A stretch of 48,350 nucleotides of DNA from Mucilaginibacter tolerans (GCF_030519375.1 NZ_JAUMKB010000027.1:1-48350); one strand, 5' to 3'; shown: positions 1-8,428, numbered from the stretch's first letter. Notes: a model not told the origin generated them from the letters alone. Made by a program: numbers and translations.

Positions 1-85
1 ACATCTTTGGTGGATGTTTGAGTTTTTAACAACTTTTGTATCATCAATAATAGTCAACCTATTTTAGGACCTTACATTATATAAA

Positions 86-1897
86 TTACTGATTCACAAA
101 CTTCTTCGCATTTACTTTCCGTTCATTCTCGTTCAGATATATTTTCCGCAAACGGATGCTTTGTGGGGTAACCTCGATATACTCGTCAGCCTGGATATAC
201 TCCATTGATTCTTCCAGCGAAAATTTAATAGCCGGTGCTATCCTTACGTTGGTATCGCTTCCTGATGCGCGCATGTTGGTTAACTGCTTGCCTTTGGTCA
301 GATTGATCACCAGGTCGTTATCGCGAATGTGCTCGCCTAAAACCTGTCCTTCGTAGATATCTACACCCGGATCGATAAAGAAACGGCCTCTGTCCTGTAA
401 TTTGTCAATAGCAAAAGCTGTGGTTTTACCAGTATCCATGGATACCAAAACGCCATTTAGGCGGCCCGGGATACTGCCCTTCCATGGCTCATATGCTTTA
501 AAACGGTGAGCCATAATGGCTTCGCCGCCCGTAGCCGTCAGAACGTTATTACGTAAGCCAATGATACCGCGGGCAGGAATATCAAATTCCAAATGCTGCA
601 AATCGCCTTTTGGTTCCATCACCAGCAGGTCGCCTTTGCGCTGCGTTACCAGTTCAATTACCTTACCGGCAACTTCTCCGGGTACATCTACTATCAGCGT
701 TTCAATTGGCTCGCATTTAATCCCGTCAATTTCTTTTATAATTACCTGTGGCTGGCCTACCTGTAATTCATAGCCTTCACGGCGCATCGTTTCGATCAAT
801 ACTGATAAATGCAGGATACCACGGCCATAAACCAGGTATGAATCCGGCGACTCCGTTTCGATCACTTTTAAGGCAAGATTTTTTTCCATTTCTTTCAGCA
901 ACCTGTCGCGCAGGTGGCGTGAGGTCACAAACTTGCCCTCCTTGCCAAAAAACGGTGAAGTATTGATGGTGAACAGCATGTTCATGGTAGGCTCATCAAT
1001 CTTGATTACTGCCAGTTGTTCCGGTTTTTCAAAATCAGCAATAGTATCGCCTATATCAAACCCTTCGATACCTACAACTGCACAAATATCGCCTGAACTT
1101 ACTTCTGTTGCCCTTACTTTACCTAATCCTTCAAATGTATAAAGCTCTTTTATTCTTGATTTTTGGATGGTACCATCACGTTTTACCAACGATACCGGCA
1201 TATTTTCCTTAATGGTTCCCCTGGCTACGCGACCGATAGCGATACGGCCCACAAATGAAGAATAATCCAGGGATGTTATCTGCATCTGCAGAGTACCTTC
1301 AGCAATCGGAGCCGGAGGGATATTTTCCAAAATGGCATCCATCAGCGGAAAAATATCTTCCGTAGGTTTTTTCCAGTCGGTGCTCATCCAGCCTTGTTTT
1401 GACGAACCATAGATCACCGGGAAATCCAGCTGATCTTCAGTAGCTTCAAGGTTGAAGAACAGTTCAAATATTTGCTCATAAACTTCTTCAGGGCGACAGT
1501 TTTCCTTATCCACCTTGTTTACTACCACAATCGGTTTCAAACCAAGCGATAAAGCTTTCTGTGTAACGAAGCGGGTTTGCGGCATAGCGCCTTCAAACGC
1601 ATCGCACAGCAACAGCACACCGTCAGCCATTTTTAACACGCGTTCCACCTCGCCGCCAAAGTCGGCGTGACCAGGAGTATCGATGATATTGATCTTAACA
1701 TCTTTATAGCGGACCGAAACGTTTTTTGAAACGATGGTGATACCACGCTCGCGTTCCAGATCGTTGTTGTCGAGGATGAGTTCACCTGTCTCCTGGTTAT
1801 CCCTGAAGATGGCGCAACTGTGTAAAATTTTATCAACCAGCGTAGTTTTACCGTGGTCAACGTGTGCGATGATCGCTATATTTCTAATTTTTTGCAT
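86..1897 (-). CDS. typA: Ribosome-associated translational GTPase TypA/BipA
   Basis: The 603-residue protein is full length for TypA/BipA, a cytoplasmic GTPase of the EF-G family that acts on the 70S ribosome or during ribosome assembly, mainly under stress or cold. The G domain is at the N terminus: P-loop AHVDHGKTT (about residues 11-19), RERGITI switch motif, DTPGHADFGGEV (G3) and NKVD (G4). Domain II and the EF-G-like domains III and V follow, then the BipA-specific C-terminal region near GRFFIDPGVDIYEGQVLGEH. The ATG start gives the usual MQKIRNIAIIAHVDHG beginning. A -7-like element lies 25 bases upstream. It is transcribed alone, as the next minus-strand gene is over 200 bases away. 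Confidence 0.97.
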   Translation of the reverse strand: MQKIRNIAIIAHVDHGKTTLVDKILHSCAIFRDNQETGELILDNNDLERERGITIVSKNVSVRYKDVKINIIDTPGHADFGGEVERVLKMADGVLLLCDAFEGAMPQTRFVTQKALSLGLKPIVVVNKVDKENCRPEEVYEQIFELFFNLEATEDQLDFPVIYGSSKQGWMSTDWKKPTEDIFPLMDAILENIPPAPIAEGTLQMQITSLDYSSFVGRIAIGRVARGTIKENMPVSLVKRDGTIQKSRIKELYTFEGLGKVRATEVSSGDICAVVGIEGFDIGDTIADFEKPEQLAVIKIDEPTMNMLFTINTSPFFGKEGKFVTSRHLRDRLLKEMEKNLALKVIETESPDSYLVYGRGILHLSVLIETMRREGYELQVGQPQVIIKEIDGIKCEPIETLIVDVPGEVAGKVIELVTQRKGDLLVMEPKGDLQHLEFDIPARGIIGLRNNVLTATGGEAIMAHRFKAYEPWKGSIPGRLNGVLVSMDTGKTTAFAIDKLQDRGRFFIDPGVDIYEGQVLGEHIRDNDLVINLTKGKQLTNMRASGSDTNVRIAPAIKFSLEESMEYIQADEYIEVTPQSIRLRKIYLNENERKVNAKKFVNQ

Positions 1898-1922
1898 GAA
1901 AATGCCGCTCCTAAATTTGGCG

Positions 1923-1930
1923 CAAAGGTA
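1923..1930 (-). promoter_or_regulatory. Bacteroidota-type -7 element of the typA promoter
   Basis: On the minus strand this reads TACCTTTG, an exact match to the Bacteroidota -7 consensus TAnnTTTG. A TTC triplet, close to the -33 TTG, lies 20 bases upstream. The predicted transcript start leaves a leader of about 20 bases before the typA ATG. Confidence 0.55.
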
Positions 1931-2117
1931 CGGTTAATTAATCAGATTCGGAAGTGTTAGCCTGACTATTAAAGGAATAATGATGTAGGATTAACAATTG
2001 AGGTTGGCGATTTGAGTAGCAGTGGTAGGAGGTAGTAGCGGTAAATTACCTAAACGTCGGAGAGGAAATCAAAGCTCATCCCCATTTTCCATGCCGCCGA
2101 CATATGAAGCGCTGGAA

Positions 2118-2732
2118 TTATAAGCCTTTCCTCAAACACCAGGTCGTCATAGCTCTTTTATTCTGAACGTTGGTAGTTTTAATGGGCTCGTGCAGTTGGG
2201 CGCCAAGGGCTTGTGTACGATCAAGTAAAAACTGCAGATTGACCAGGAAACGGTCGGAGCCGTCGGGCAAATGATGGCGGCCATTACCCAGCGGCAGTAC
2301 GAGGGTTTCGATACCGATATCCGAAGCCAGCCGGGCGAAGAAATACCCCCCGGGTTTCAGAACCCGCCATATGGAGCGCATCATTTGGTCGAAATGATCC
2401 TGACTATCGGCAAAATGAAGTACGGTATTGCAGATCACCAAATCGAAATAAACATCTTCAAACGGCAGGTCTTCGACGAGAGCTATTTTGAAATTATCGG
2501 GTGAATTACCTGGCGATAATTTTTGGGATAATGCTTTTACAGCCTTAACGGCTTCAGCGTCGGGATCGATCCCATAAACTTCGAAACCATTTTGCAACAG
2601 GTAGACCAGGTTGCGTCCGCCGCCGCAGCCAGCATCCAAAACCTTGCGGCAATTATCATATGTACCTTTCAGCAATTGATCGAACAGGTAGATATCGATA
2701 TTGCCGAAACTTTGCTGAAGGGTTGACATCAT
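2118..2732 (-). CDS. Class I SAM-dependent methyltransferase
   Basis: This 204-residue cytoplasmic protein has the Rossmann-type SAM-binding motif I, VLDAGCGGGRN (about residues 31-41), followed by the acidic motif II region YGIDPDAEAV and a motif IV-like DLVICNTVLHF. These mark a class I methyltransferase of the Methyltransf_11/25 group. The substrate cannot be told from the sequence. The C-terminal part (IGIETLVLPLGNGRHHLPDGSD) is not diagnostic. The start is one of two adjacent ATG codons. It sits as a single gene between typA and a secreted protein on the same strand, with gaps of 220 and 66 bases, so no operon partner hints at its role. Confidence 0.88.
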   Translation of the reverse strand: MMSTLQQSFGNIDIYLFDQLLKGTYDNCRKVLDAGCGGGRNLVYLLQNGFEVYGIDPDAEAVKAVKALSQKLSPGNSPDNFKIALVEDLPFEDVYFDLVICNTVLHFADSQDHFDQMMRSIWRVLKPGGYFFARLASDIGIETLVLPLGNGRHHLPDGSDRFLVNLQFLLDRTQALGAQLHEPIKTTNVQNKRAMTTWCLRKGL

Positions 2733-2798
2733 GAGAAATGTTATAGCGCTAAGTTAGGAAAATAACTTGCGGAATGATTTGACCTTTCGCCTCAAAAA

Positions 2799-3281
2799 TC
2801 AATGCAAACTAATCACCCTCGTTACCTGCCAGCTATCCCCTTTTTGCTGCCACACACAAATAAACTTATCAGGTTTGGACAAATTGTTATTTTCCTGGTG
2901 ATTAATAAATCGGTGTAGACCGATCTCTACCGCACCATAGCCGGCAATAGGGTAAACTTCTATACTTCCCGGTACGAGTACTCGGGTCACTTTATCACAG
3001 ATGTTTCTTTTGATGGCATCCAGCAAGTCCTTTTTAGAGGTGGTTAAGCCCCCTTTATCGTGGTAAAACTCCAGGTTATCGGAAAATATCTTAGCTTGCG
3101 TTTCCATATCGCAGCTGTTATAGGCGTTAAACAGCACGCTGTCCATGTGTACAATCTTGGCGTACAACTCTTTGGATTCGGGAATGTATTTGTAGCCTTC
3201 CTGTGCTCGGGCAGTCAAGCCAACAGAAAACAGGATCACTGTTAGCAGAGTTACGAGTTTTCGCGTTTTGAAAGTCTTCAT
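2799..3281 (-). CDS. Secreted NTF2-like (DUF4440-type) protein
   Basis: The 160-residue product starts with a signal peptide (KTRKLVTLLTVILFSVGLTARAQ, cleavage near residue 27) and is probably periplasmic. The mature part has the pattern of the NTF2-like DUF4440 family: DSVLFNAYNSCDMETQAKIFSDNLEFYHDKGG, then SKKDLLDAI, and a C-terminal WQQKGDSWQVTRVISLH strand typical of the fold. Such domains form small alpha+beta barrels that bind ligands or have weak enzyme activity, and no function can be assigned. It appears to be monocistronic. The ATG start gives a well-formed signal peptide. Confidence 0.8.
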   Translation of the reverse strand: MKTFKTRKLVTLLTVILFSVGLTARAQEGYKYIPESKELYAKIVHMDSVLFNAYNSCDMETQAKIFSDNLEFYHDKGGLTTSKKDLLDAIKRNICDKVTRVLVPGSIEVYPIAGYGAVEIGLHRFINHQENNNLSKPDKFICVWQQKGDSWQVTRVISLH

Positions 3282-3458
3282 CAGTTGCTATATCATTTGA
3301 TTAGCAAAATACATAATACTGCCAATGATTCCAACCATGTGCCAATTGAATAACCATTTCACAATCAGTATTTTACCCAAAAAACAATTTTATACCCGTG
3401 CGTTTTCGATACAGGAGGCGTACGTTTTTGATCTTGATGTTTTATAGTTGGGTTGATA

Positions 3459-4274
3459 TTACCTTCCAAATGCCCACATCAGAAACTTGGGTATAGCTTC
3501 CGCCCAGGTAGCTACGTTGTGCGATCCGCCAACCATTTCAAGGTATTGAATATCTGCGGGGCGATTGTAGCCTTTGTTTTCCAATTCCTTTATCAGGTCG
3601 ATCGTATCATCAATGGAGTCGATAATGCCATTTTTGTTCCTGTCGGCAGTTTCATCTTTGGTACCAGTTTGCAGCCAAATTTTTAGGTCGGGCTTGCTGA
3701 CGGTATTACGGACGATGCCGTGCATAATGCGGTCGTTATCGGTATAGCCCTTACCTAATTCTTTGCTCCTCCACCAGAATGATCCGGAGAATACCCCTAC
3801 TTTGTTAAAAGCCTCAGGATAATGCCAGGTGATATCCATAGCAGATAATCCACCTAAAGAAAATCCAGCGAAGGCGGTGTTATCAAAATTAGTGATGCCC
3901 GTTTCTTTTTTTATGGCGGGTAGTAATTCGGTAACAATAAACCTGGTATAAGCTGCTGCTTTAGAGCCGCGCTGTTTAAAATCGGGGATACCAGCGGTTC
4001 CGTACTCCTGCAAACGCTCGTCGCCTGCATGTATGGCCGCAACCAACACTGGCTTTATAGCTCCGTAGTTATATAAATTTTCGAGGCTTTCTTTTATTTT
4101 CAGATTATCTGCTTCCTGGCCGTCATTTAACAATAACAGGTTGATAGGCCCAGCAACTTCAGTTTCTTCGGGCAGTAATAATGTTATGGTAACCCCTCTT
4201 TTCAGAGCGTCAGAATCAATGGTTATTTTGGTTTCCGTCAGGGTCATTTCGTTCTCAATCCAACTCAAATACAT
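3459..4274 (-). CDS. Alpha/beta hydrolase, enterochelin-esterase-like
   Basis: This is a 271-residue esterase of the enterochelin esterase (Fes/YieL-like) alpha/beta hydrolase group. The nucleophile elbow is GFSLGG (G-x-S-x-G), and a late HNVATW segment supplies a plausible catalytic His. The sequence DRNKNGIIDSIDDTIDL resembles a small acidic metal-binding loop. No signal peptide is visible, so it is probably cytoplasmic. A longer frame beginning at a TTG at 4301 exists, but a TATTTTTG -7 element covers that codon, so the ATG at 4274 is the better start. An ATG at 4250 is also possible. It is divergent from the amide-ligase operon, whose first gene is also a hydrolase. No siderophore genes are present, so the substrate is open. 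Confidence 0.82.
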   Translation of the reverse strand: MYLSWIENEMTLTETKITIDSDALKRGVTITLLLPEETEVAGPINLLLLNDGQEADNLKIKESLENLYNYGAIKPVLVAAIHAGDERLQEYGTAGIPDFKQRGSKAAAYTRFIVTELLPAIKKETGITNFDNTAFAGFSLGGLSAMDITWHYPEAFNKVGVFSGSFWWRSKELGKGYTDNDRIMHGIVRNTVSKPDLKIWLQTGTKDETADRNKNGIIDSIDDTIDLIKELENKGYNRPADIQYLEMVGGSHNVATWAEAIPKFLMWAFGR

Positions 4275-4298
4275 CTCTTTCAAAATATTACAAGGGGG

Positions 4299-4306
4299 CA
4301 AAAATA
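4299..4306 (-). promoter_or_regulatory. Bacteroidota-type -7 element of the esterase gene
   Basis: The minus strand reads TATTTTTG (consensus TAnnTTTG), 24 bases before the ATG at 4274. It overlaps the alternative TTG codon at 4301, which argues against that longer start. No clear -33 TTG is visible at the expected distance. Confidence 0.4.
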
Positions 4307-4407
4307 GGTTTTCTCGATTTATTAAGTGACATGGTGTGAATAATTTGACAGAATGTTGTCTTTTTAAATCAAAGCAATTAACTTACACATACTAAAGCAG
4401 CTACACT

Positions 4408-5112
4408 TTGACAGAACAATATCACAAATGGTACTCGCACAGCCTGGGCCTCGATGTGGAGATGCTGATTTTCGGCACACGCGGCTATCCGGTTATACTT
4501 TTCCCGACTTCACAGGGCAGATATTTTCAGAATAAAGATGAAGGTTTGATCGAGTCGGCACGATGGTTTGTGGAGGAAGGATTAGTGAAGATTTACTGCC
4601 CCGACAGCTTGGACTGGCTCACCTGGTACAACAAAGGCATCCACCCGGCCGACCGGGCAAGGAATTATAATTTTTACGATAAAATGCTTTACGAAGAGCT
4701 AGCCCCCTGGGCCATGCAGGAAACAGGCGTGAATAAAATAGCCACCGCCGGATGCAGTTTTGGCGGATACCATGCAGTCAACTTTGGATTAAAGCATCCT
4801 GACAAGACCGGGCACATCTTCAGTATGAGTGGAGCCTTTGACGTGAAACAGTTTATGGATGGTTTTTATAATAACGACGTGTTTTATAATAACCCGCCCG
4901 ATTACCTGCCTGGCAGCGACCGCTGGGAGCTATGGCAGATGAACATCATCCTGGGTACGGCTGAACATGATATTTGCAGGGCTGATAACGACCGGTTGTC
5001 AAACATTTTACGGCAGAAAAATATCAACCATTGGCTGGATGTACGCGGTATAGGCGACCACGACTGGCCCATGTGGCGGGCTATGTTCCCGCATTATTTG
5101 AGTACTATCTGA
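4408..5112 (+). CDS. Esterase-like alpha/beta hydrolase heading the amide-ligase operon
   Basis: The 234-residue protein belongs to the small cytoplasmic esterase-like hydrolases (COG4947-type). It shows the nucleophile elbow AGCSFGGYHA (Ser about residue 118) and a C-terminal DHDWPMWR segment with the likely catalytic His. The start is TTG: it gives the expected MTEQYHKWYSHSLG beginning, and the next in-frame Met would remove the first strand. It is the first of five consecutive plus-strand genes with ATP-grasp, GCS2-type and glutamine amidotransferase products. This suggests it hydrolyses or transfers an ester or amide intermediate of that pathway, which is inference from context. A near-consensus TAATTTG lies about 60 bases upstream. 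Confidence 0.85.
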   Translation: MTEQYHKWYSHSLGLDVEMLIFGTRGYPVILFPTSQGRYFQNKDEGLIESARWFVEEGLVKIYCPDSLDWLTWYNKGIHPADRARNYNFYDKMLYEELAPWAMQETGVNKIATAGCSFGGYHAVNFGLKHPDKTGHIFSMSGAFDVKQFMDGFYNNDVFYNNPPDYLPGSDRWELWQMNIILGTAEHDICRADNDRLSNILRQKNINHWLDVRGIGDHDWPMWRAMFPHYLSTI

Positions 5113-5175
5113 TAGGTGTAAGATATGAGATATCTTTTATAGTTTAGAAATTAGGATTCAGAATTTTAAACAACA
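5113..5175 (+). repeat. Intercistronic palindromic phrase repeat, first gap of the amide-ligase operon
   Basis: The 68-base gap carries the perfect palindrome AGATATGAGATATCT-like core (AGATAT around GAG) and a second imperfect palindrome running from GTTTAGAAATT to GAATTTTAAAC. The same phrases recur in other gaps of the window (7444-7524, 8385-8422, 43569-43672). Confidence 0.5.
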
Positions 5176-5180
5176 TACCC

Positions 5181-6281
5181 ATGAAAAAAATAGGCATTCT
5201 TTTCGGCCAGGAAAATTCATTTCCACATGCTTTTGTTGAACGGATCAACCAAAAAGCAGAGAAAAATATATCGGCAGAATTTGTACGCATCGACAAGGTG
5301 ATGCAAGCCGAACCATTGGATTATGCGGTGATCATCGACCGCATATCGCAGGACGTACCTTTTTACCGGGCAACACTTAAAAATGCTGCCATCTGTGGAA
5401 CGGCAGTCATCAATAACCCTTTCTGGTGGAGCGCTGATGAGAAATTCTTCAATAATGCGTTGGCTGTGAAGATCGGTGTGCCCGTTCCTAAAACAGTTAT
5501 TCTGCCATCAAAAGAATTACCAAACGATACCACGGATCAATCCTTTCGCAATCTGGCATATCCGCTGGATTGGGATGGCATATTCAACTATGTAGGATTC
5601 CCAGCTTATATGAAACCATTCGACGGCGGGGGATGGAAGGAAGTTTATAAGATATCCAGCATGGACGACCTGTGGCCAAAATACGACCAGACCAAACAAT
5701 ATGTGATGATGCTGCAGGAAGAGATTATTTTTGACGATTATTTCCGCTGCTATTGCATTGGCGGAAAGCATGTGCGCGTTATGCAATATGAGCCCCGCAA
5801 TCCGCATCACCTGCGTTACGAGCACGGTAAAGCGCCAGCTGAAAAGAAATTGTTGGAAACTGTAAAAGATTATGTCATCAAACTGAATAAATATTTAGGC
5901 TATGATTTTAATACCGTTGAGTTTGCGGTGCGGGATGGGGTACCTTATGCCATCGATTTTTGCAATCCCGCCCCGGATGCCGAAGTGACCAGTGTAGGCC
6001 AGGAAAACTTTGACTGGGTGGTAGAAACCGCTGCTGACTATGCCATTGAACGCGCAAAAAAACAAAAGGACGGCATGGATAATTTAACCTGGGGCGAATA
6101 TGTGAAAACCGGTGCAGCCAAAGAGGACCTTTTATCGTCAGAAAAGAAAATTGAAAAGAAGGCAAGTAAACAAGATGCTGAAACAGGTAAAATAGATCAT
6201 GCTATTACGGCCGAAGGAACCCTCAAAAAAGCAGCGCCCAAAAAGGTATCGGCGAAGCCGAAAGCAGTAGTAAAAAAATAA
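5181..6281 (+). CDS. ATP-grasp ligase (RimK-like) with Lys/Ala-rich tail
   Basis: The 366-residue protein has a pre-ATP-grasp N-terminal domain (about 1-105) and an ATP-grasp fold (about 106-300). Visible motifs are the glycine loop KPFDGGGWKEVYK, the hinge MLQEEI before the nucleotide site, and the C-terminal metal-binding segment NTVEFAVRDGVPYAIDFCNP with Glu, Asp and Asn placed as in ATP-grasp amide ligases. These enzymes form an acyl phosphate and join a carboxylate to an amine. Residues about 318-366 form a low-complexity basic tail rich in Lys and Ala (KKAAPKKVSAKPKAVVKK), unusual for an enzyme and similar to histone-H1-like tails. It lies between the hydrolase and the YbdK-type ligase genes, so it probably works in one pathway with them. 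Confidence 0.87.
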   Translation: MKKIGILFGQENSFPHAFVERINQKAEKNISAEFVRIDKVMQAEPLDYAVIIDRISQDVPFYRATLKNAAICGTAVINNPFWWSADEKFFNNALAVKIGVPVPKTVILPSKELPNDTTDQSFRNLAYPLDWDGIFNYVGFPAYMKPFDGGGWKEVYKISSMDDLWPKYDQTKQYVMMLQEEIIFDDYFRCYCIGGKHVRVMQYEPRNPHHLRYEHGKAPAEKKLLETVKDYVIKLNKYLGYDFNTVEFAVRDGVPYAIDFCNPAPDAEVTSVGQENFDWVVETAADYAIERAKKQKDGMDNLTWGEYVKTGAAKEDLLSSEKKIEKKASKQDAETGKIDHAITAEGTLKKAAPKKVSAKPKAVVKK

Positions 6282-6286
6282 AATAT

Positions 6287-6315
6287 CGTCATGTTGAACC
6301 CGTTTCGGCATGACA
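6287..6315 (+). repeat. GTCATG...CATGAC palindromic element in the second gap of the operon
   Basis: GTCATG at 6288-6293 pairs with CATGAC at 6309-6314, and the stem continues inward as TTGAA against TTTCGG with two G-T pairs. It resembles the dispersed TCATGCTGAA/TTTCAGCATGA palindromes that I recall from Bacteroidota genomes, with two decayed positions. It fills about half of the 60-base gap. Confidence 0.55.
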
Positions 6316-6341
6316 ATGATAAAGCATAAACCTAACCAATT

Positions 6342-7439
6342 ATGAACGAGTTTACCTTAGGTGTTGAAGAAGAATTTATGGTGATAGATCCTGTAAGCAG
6401 GGAGCTGAAATCGCACGAGCAAAAAATTGTAGAAGGCGCGCAAAAGATACACGAAGATCAGGTAAAGGCCGAAATGCACCAGGCTGTGGTAGAAGTGGGC
6501 ACGCACATTTGCCGCAACACCGCCGAGGCACGCAAAGAGGTAGGTAAACTACGCGGAACAGTAGCGCAGCTGGCCGGGGAACTTGGCTTGCGTATTGGCG
6601 CAGCCGGCACACACCCATTCTCGCACTGGCAGCACCAGTTAATTACCGATCACCCCCGTTATTTTGAGATCGTGGATGAAATGCAGGAGGCCGCCCGTTC
6701 AAACCTGATCTTTGGCCTGCACGTGCACGTGGGCATCCAATCGCGCGATTTAGCCATACACATAGCCAATCAGGTACGTTATTTTTTGCCGCACGTGTAT
6801 GCACTTTCAACCAACTCGCCATTCTGGGAAGGTCGGAATACTGGCTTCAAATCATTCAGGACTAAGGTATTCGACAAATTCCCACGTACAGGCATACCCG
6901 ATTATTTCAGCAGCATCGAGGAATATGATCGTTATATCAAGCTGTTGGTAAAGACCAATTGCATCGATAACGCCAAAAAGATATGGTGGGATATCCGGGT
7001 TCACCCATTCTTTGAGACCATCGAATTCCGCATATGCGATTGCCCTATGCTAATTGACGAGACAATGGCATTTACGGCCCTTTTTCAGGCGTTATGCGCC
7101 AAATTGTACAAGCTTCGCCAACAAAACATGTCGTTTATTACGTATAACCGGGCGTTGATCAACGAGAACAAATGGCGTGCTGCACGTTACGGTATCGATG
7201 GTAAAATGATCGACTTTGGTAAGGAACTGGAAGTAAACACGCGTGCCCTCGTATTGGAACTGCTGGACTTCGTAGACGACGTAGTAGACGAATTAGGCTG
7301 CCGCGAAGACCTGCAATATGTACACAAAATACTGGAGCACGGAACCGGCGCCGACCGCCAACTGGCAGTTTACCAGCAAAATAGTAACTTTGCAGACGTG
7401 GTGGATTACATTACGTCACAAACATTGAAGGGAATTTGA
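6342..7439 (+). CDS. YbdK-type carboxylate-amine ligase (GCS2 family)
   Basis: At 365 residues this is full length for the GCS2 family (YbdK, glutamate-cysteine ligase type 2 fold), related to glutamine synthetase. Diagnostic motifs are LGVEEEF (residues 6-12, metal-binding Glu cluster), EMHQAVVEVGTHICRN, AAGTHPFSHW, GLHVHVG and the C-terminal FADVVDYIT. Members catalyse ATP-dependent gamma-carboxylate-amine ligation. YbdK itself has only weak glutamate-cysteine ligase activity, and its true substrate is unknown. The neighbours are two ATP-grasp-type proteins and a glutamine amidotransferase, so a natural amide product other than glutathione is more likely; no gshB-like partner is adjacent. 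The ATG start is clear. Confidence 0.92.
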   Translation: MNEFTLGVEEEFMVIDPVSRELKSHEQKIVEGAQKIHEDQVKAEMHQAVVEVGTHICRNTAEARKEVGKLRGTVAQLAGELGLRIGAAGTHPFSHWQHQLITDHPRYFEIVDEMQEAARSNLIFGLHVHVGIQSRDLAIHIANQVRYFLPHVYALSTNSPFWEGRNTGFKSFRTKVFDKFPRTGIPDYFSSIEEYDRYIKLLVKTNCIDNAKKIWWDIRVHPFFETIEFRICDCPMLIDETMAFTALFQALCAKLYKLRQQNMSFITYNRALINENKWRAARYGIDGKMIDFGKELEVNTRALVLELLDFVDDVVDELGCREDLQYVHKILEHGTGADRQLAVYQQNSNFADVVDYITSQTLKGI

Positions 7440-7443
7440 AGAT

Positions 7444-7524
7444 AGATATGAGATTTGAGATATGAGATTTAAGATTAAGGCCGCCTGGTTTTGTCTCACA
7501 CCTCATATCTCACGTCTCATATCT
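7444..7524 (+). repeat. Long inverted repeat between the GCS2-type ligase and the amidotransferase
   Basis: The left arm 7444-7466 and right arm 7502-7524 are inverted copies matching at 21 of 23 positions, with a 35-base spacer. Each arm is itself two copies of the phrase AGATATGAG. The element lies a few bases after the ligase stop and ends 9 bases before the amidotransferase ATG at 7534, so the transcript would carry a strong hairpin close to that start. Confidence 0.8.
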
Positions 7525-7533
7525 CAGCATAAC

Positions 7534-8361
7534 ATGATGAACGAAATCAAAGTAGCCATATTAGATCTGTACGATGGGATACCCAATGAGGGTATGCGTG
7601 GGTTCCAGGATATTTTAAAACGCTATAGGACAAAAAATCAGCTCAACCTGAGCTACGAGATATTTGATGTGCGCGGGAAATGCGAAACGCCCGATTATAA
7701 GGATTTTGATATTTATATCTCCAGCGGCGGTCCGGGTGACCCGTTGATCACTGAAGGGACACCCTGGGAAAAGGTATATTTCGACCTGATCGACAAGTTG
7801 GAAGACCACAACCTGTCTAACCATCCGCAAAAGAAGCATGCCTTTTTTGTATGTCATTCTTTTCAGCTGATGTGCCGTAAATACCAATTGGGCGAAGTGA
7901 ACACACGCCGTTCACCATCATTTGGTGTTTTGCCTGTGCATCAAACCACAGCGGGTTTAAGCGACCCGATTTTTGATGGTTTAGCCGACCCCTTTTTTGC
8001 CGTTGATTCGCGCGTCTGGCAGGTGATCCATCCCAACGAAAAACGCTTTGTCGACCTGGGCATGCAATTGCTGGCAATAGAAAAGGAACGCCCCCATGTC
8101 GATTTGCCGCGTGCCATGATGGCTATTCGTTTCAGTGAGTATTTTATCTCTACACAGTTTCACCCGGAGGCGGATGCGATAGGTATGCAGGCTTATCTTT
8201 CAAAAGAAGACAAGAAAGGCGAAGTGATAGCTGAGCATGGCCACGACAAATACAACGAGATGCTGGAGCGTTTGGAGGACCCGGATAAAATAATGCACAC
8301 ACAAAATACCGTTATTCCAAACTTTTTGGACCAGGCGGTTTTGAGTTTGCAGGAAGCGTAA
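7534..8361 (+). CDS. Class I glutamine amidotransferase
   Basis: The 275-residue protein is a GATase-1 (triad) domain: ISSGGPGDP oxyanion-region motif, nucleophile Cys in FFVCHSFQL, and the His-Glu pair in TQFHPEAD. Such domains release ammonia from glutamine for an amide- or amine-forming partner. It stands alone, not fused to a synthetase, so it probably serves one of the ligases next to it. A frame extending to an ATG at 7462 exists, but those 24 residues would come from the inverted repeat, so I start at the ATG at 7534 (7537 is also possible). The region after about residue 220 (KKGEVIAEHGHDKYNEMLERL) is an extra helical extension beyond the core domain. Confidence 0.88.
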   Translation: MMNEIKVAILDLYDGIPNEGMRGFQDILKRYRTKNQLNLSYEIFDVRGKCETPDYKDFDIYISSGGPGDPLITEGTPWEKVYFDLIDKLEDHNLSNHPQKKHAFFVCHSFQLMCRKYQLGEVNTRRSPSFGVLPVHQTTAGLSDPIFDGLADPFFAVDSRVWQVIHPNEKRFVDLGMQLLAIEKERPHVDLPRAMMAIRFSEYFISTQFHPEADAIGMQAYLSKEDKKGEVIAEHGHDKYNEMLERLEDPDKIMHTQNTVIPNFLDQAVLSLQEA

Positions 8362-8384
8362 GACTGATTGTTTTATTGTTGAAG

Positions 8385-8422
8385 GGCAGATTTAGAATTT
8401 AGTTTTTCGAACTTAGAATTTC
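8385..8422 (+). repeat. TTTAGAATTTAG phrase repeat in the fourth gap of the operon
   Basis: The gap before the last gene holds GATTTAGAATTTAG followed by GAACTTAGAATTTC. This is the same phrase family seen as an inverted repeat at 43569-43672. No strong hairpin forms here. Confidence 0.4.
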
Positions 8423-8428
8423 CCCCAT

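Noticed and set aside
1..17. ACATC...GATGT hairpin past the end of typA
   Set aside because: Only five base pairs and no T-run on the transcribed strand; too weak to call a terminator.
4299..4301. TTG start giving a longer esterase
   Set aside because: The codon overlaps a TATTTTTG -7 element, and the ATG at 4274 gives a normal N terminus.
3459..5112. Siderophore utilisation cluster based on the enterochelin-esterase-like hydrolase
   Set aside because: No siderophore synthesis, TonB-dependent receptor or iron regulator genes are adjacent, and the fold is used for many esters.
7462..7533. N-terminal extension of the glutamine amidotransferase
   Set aside because: The extra codons come from the inverted repeat and have no counterpart in a GATase-1 domain.
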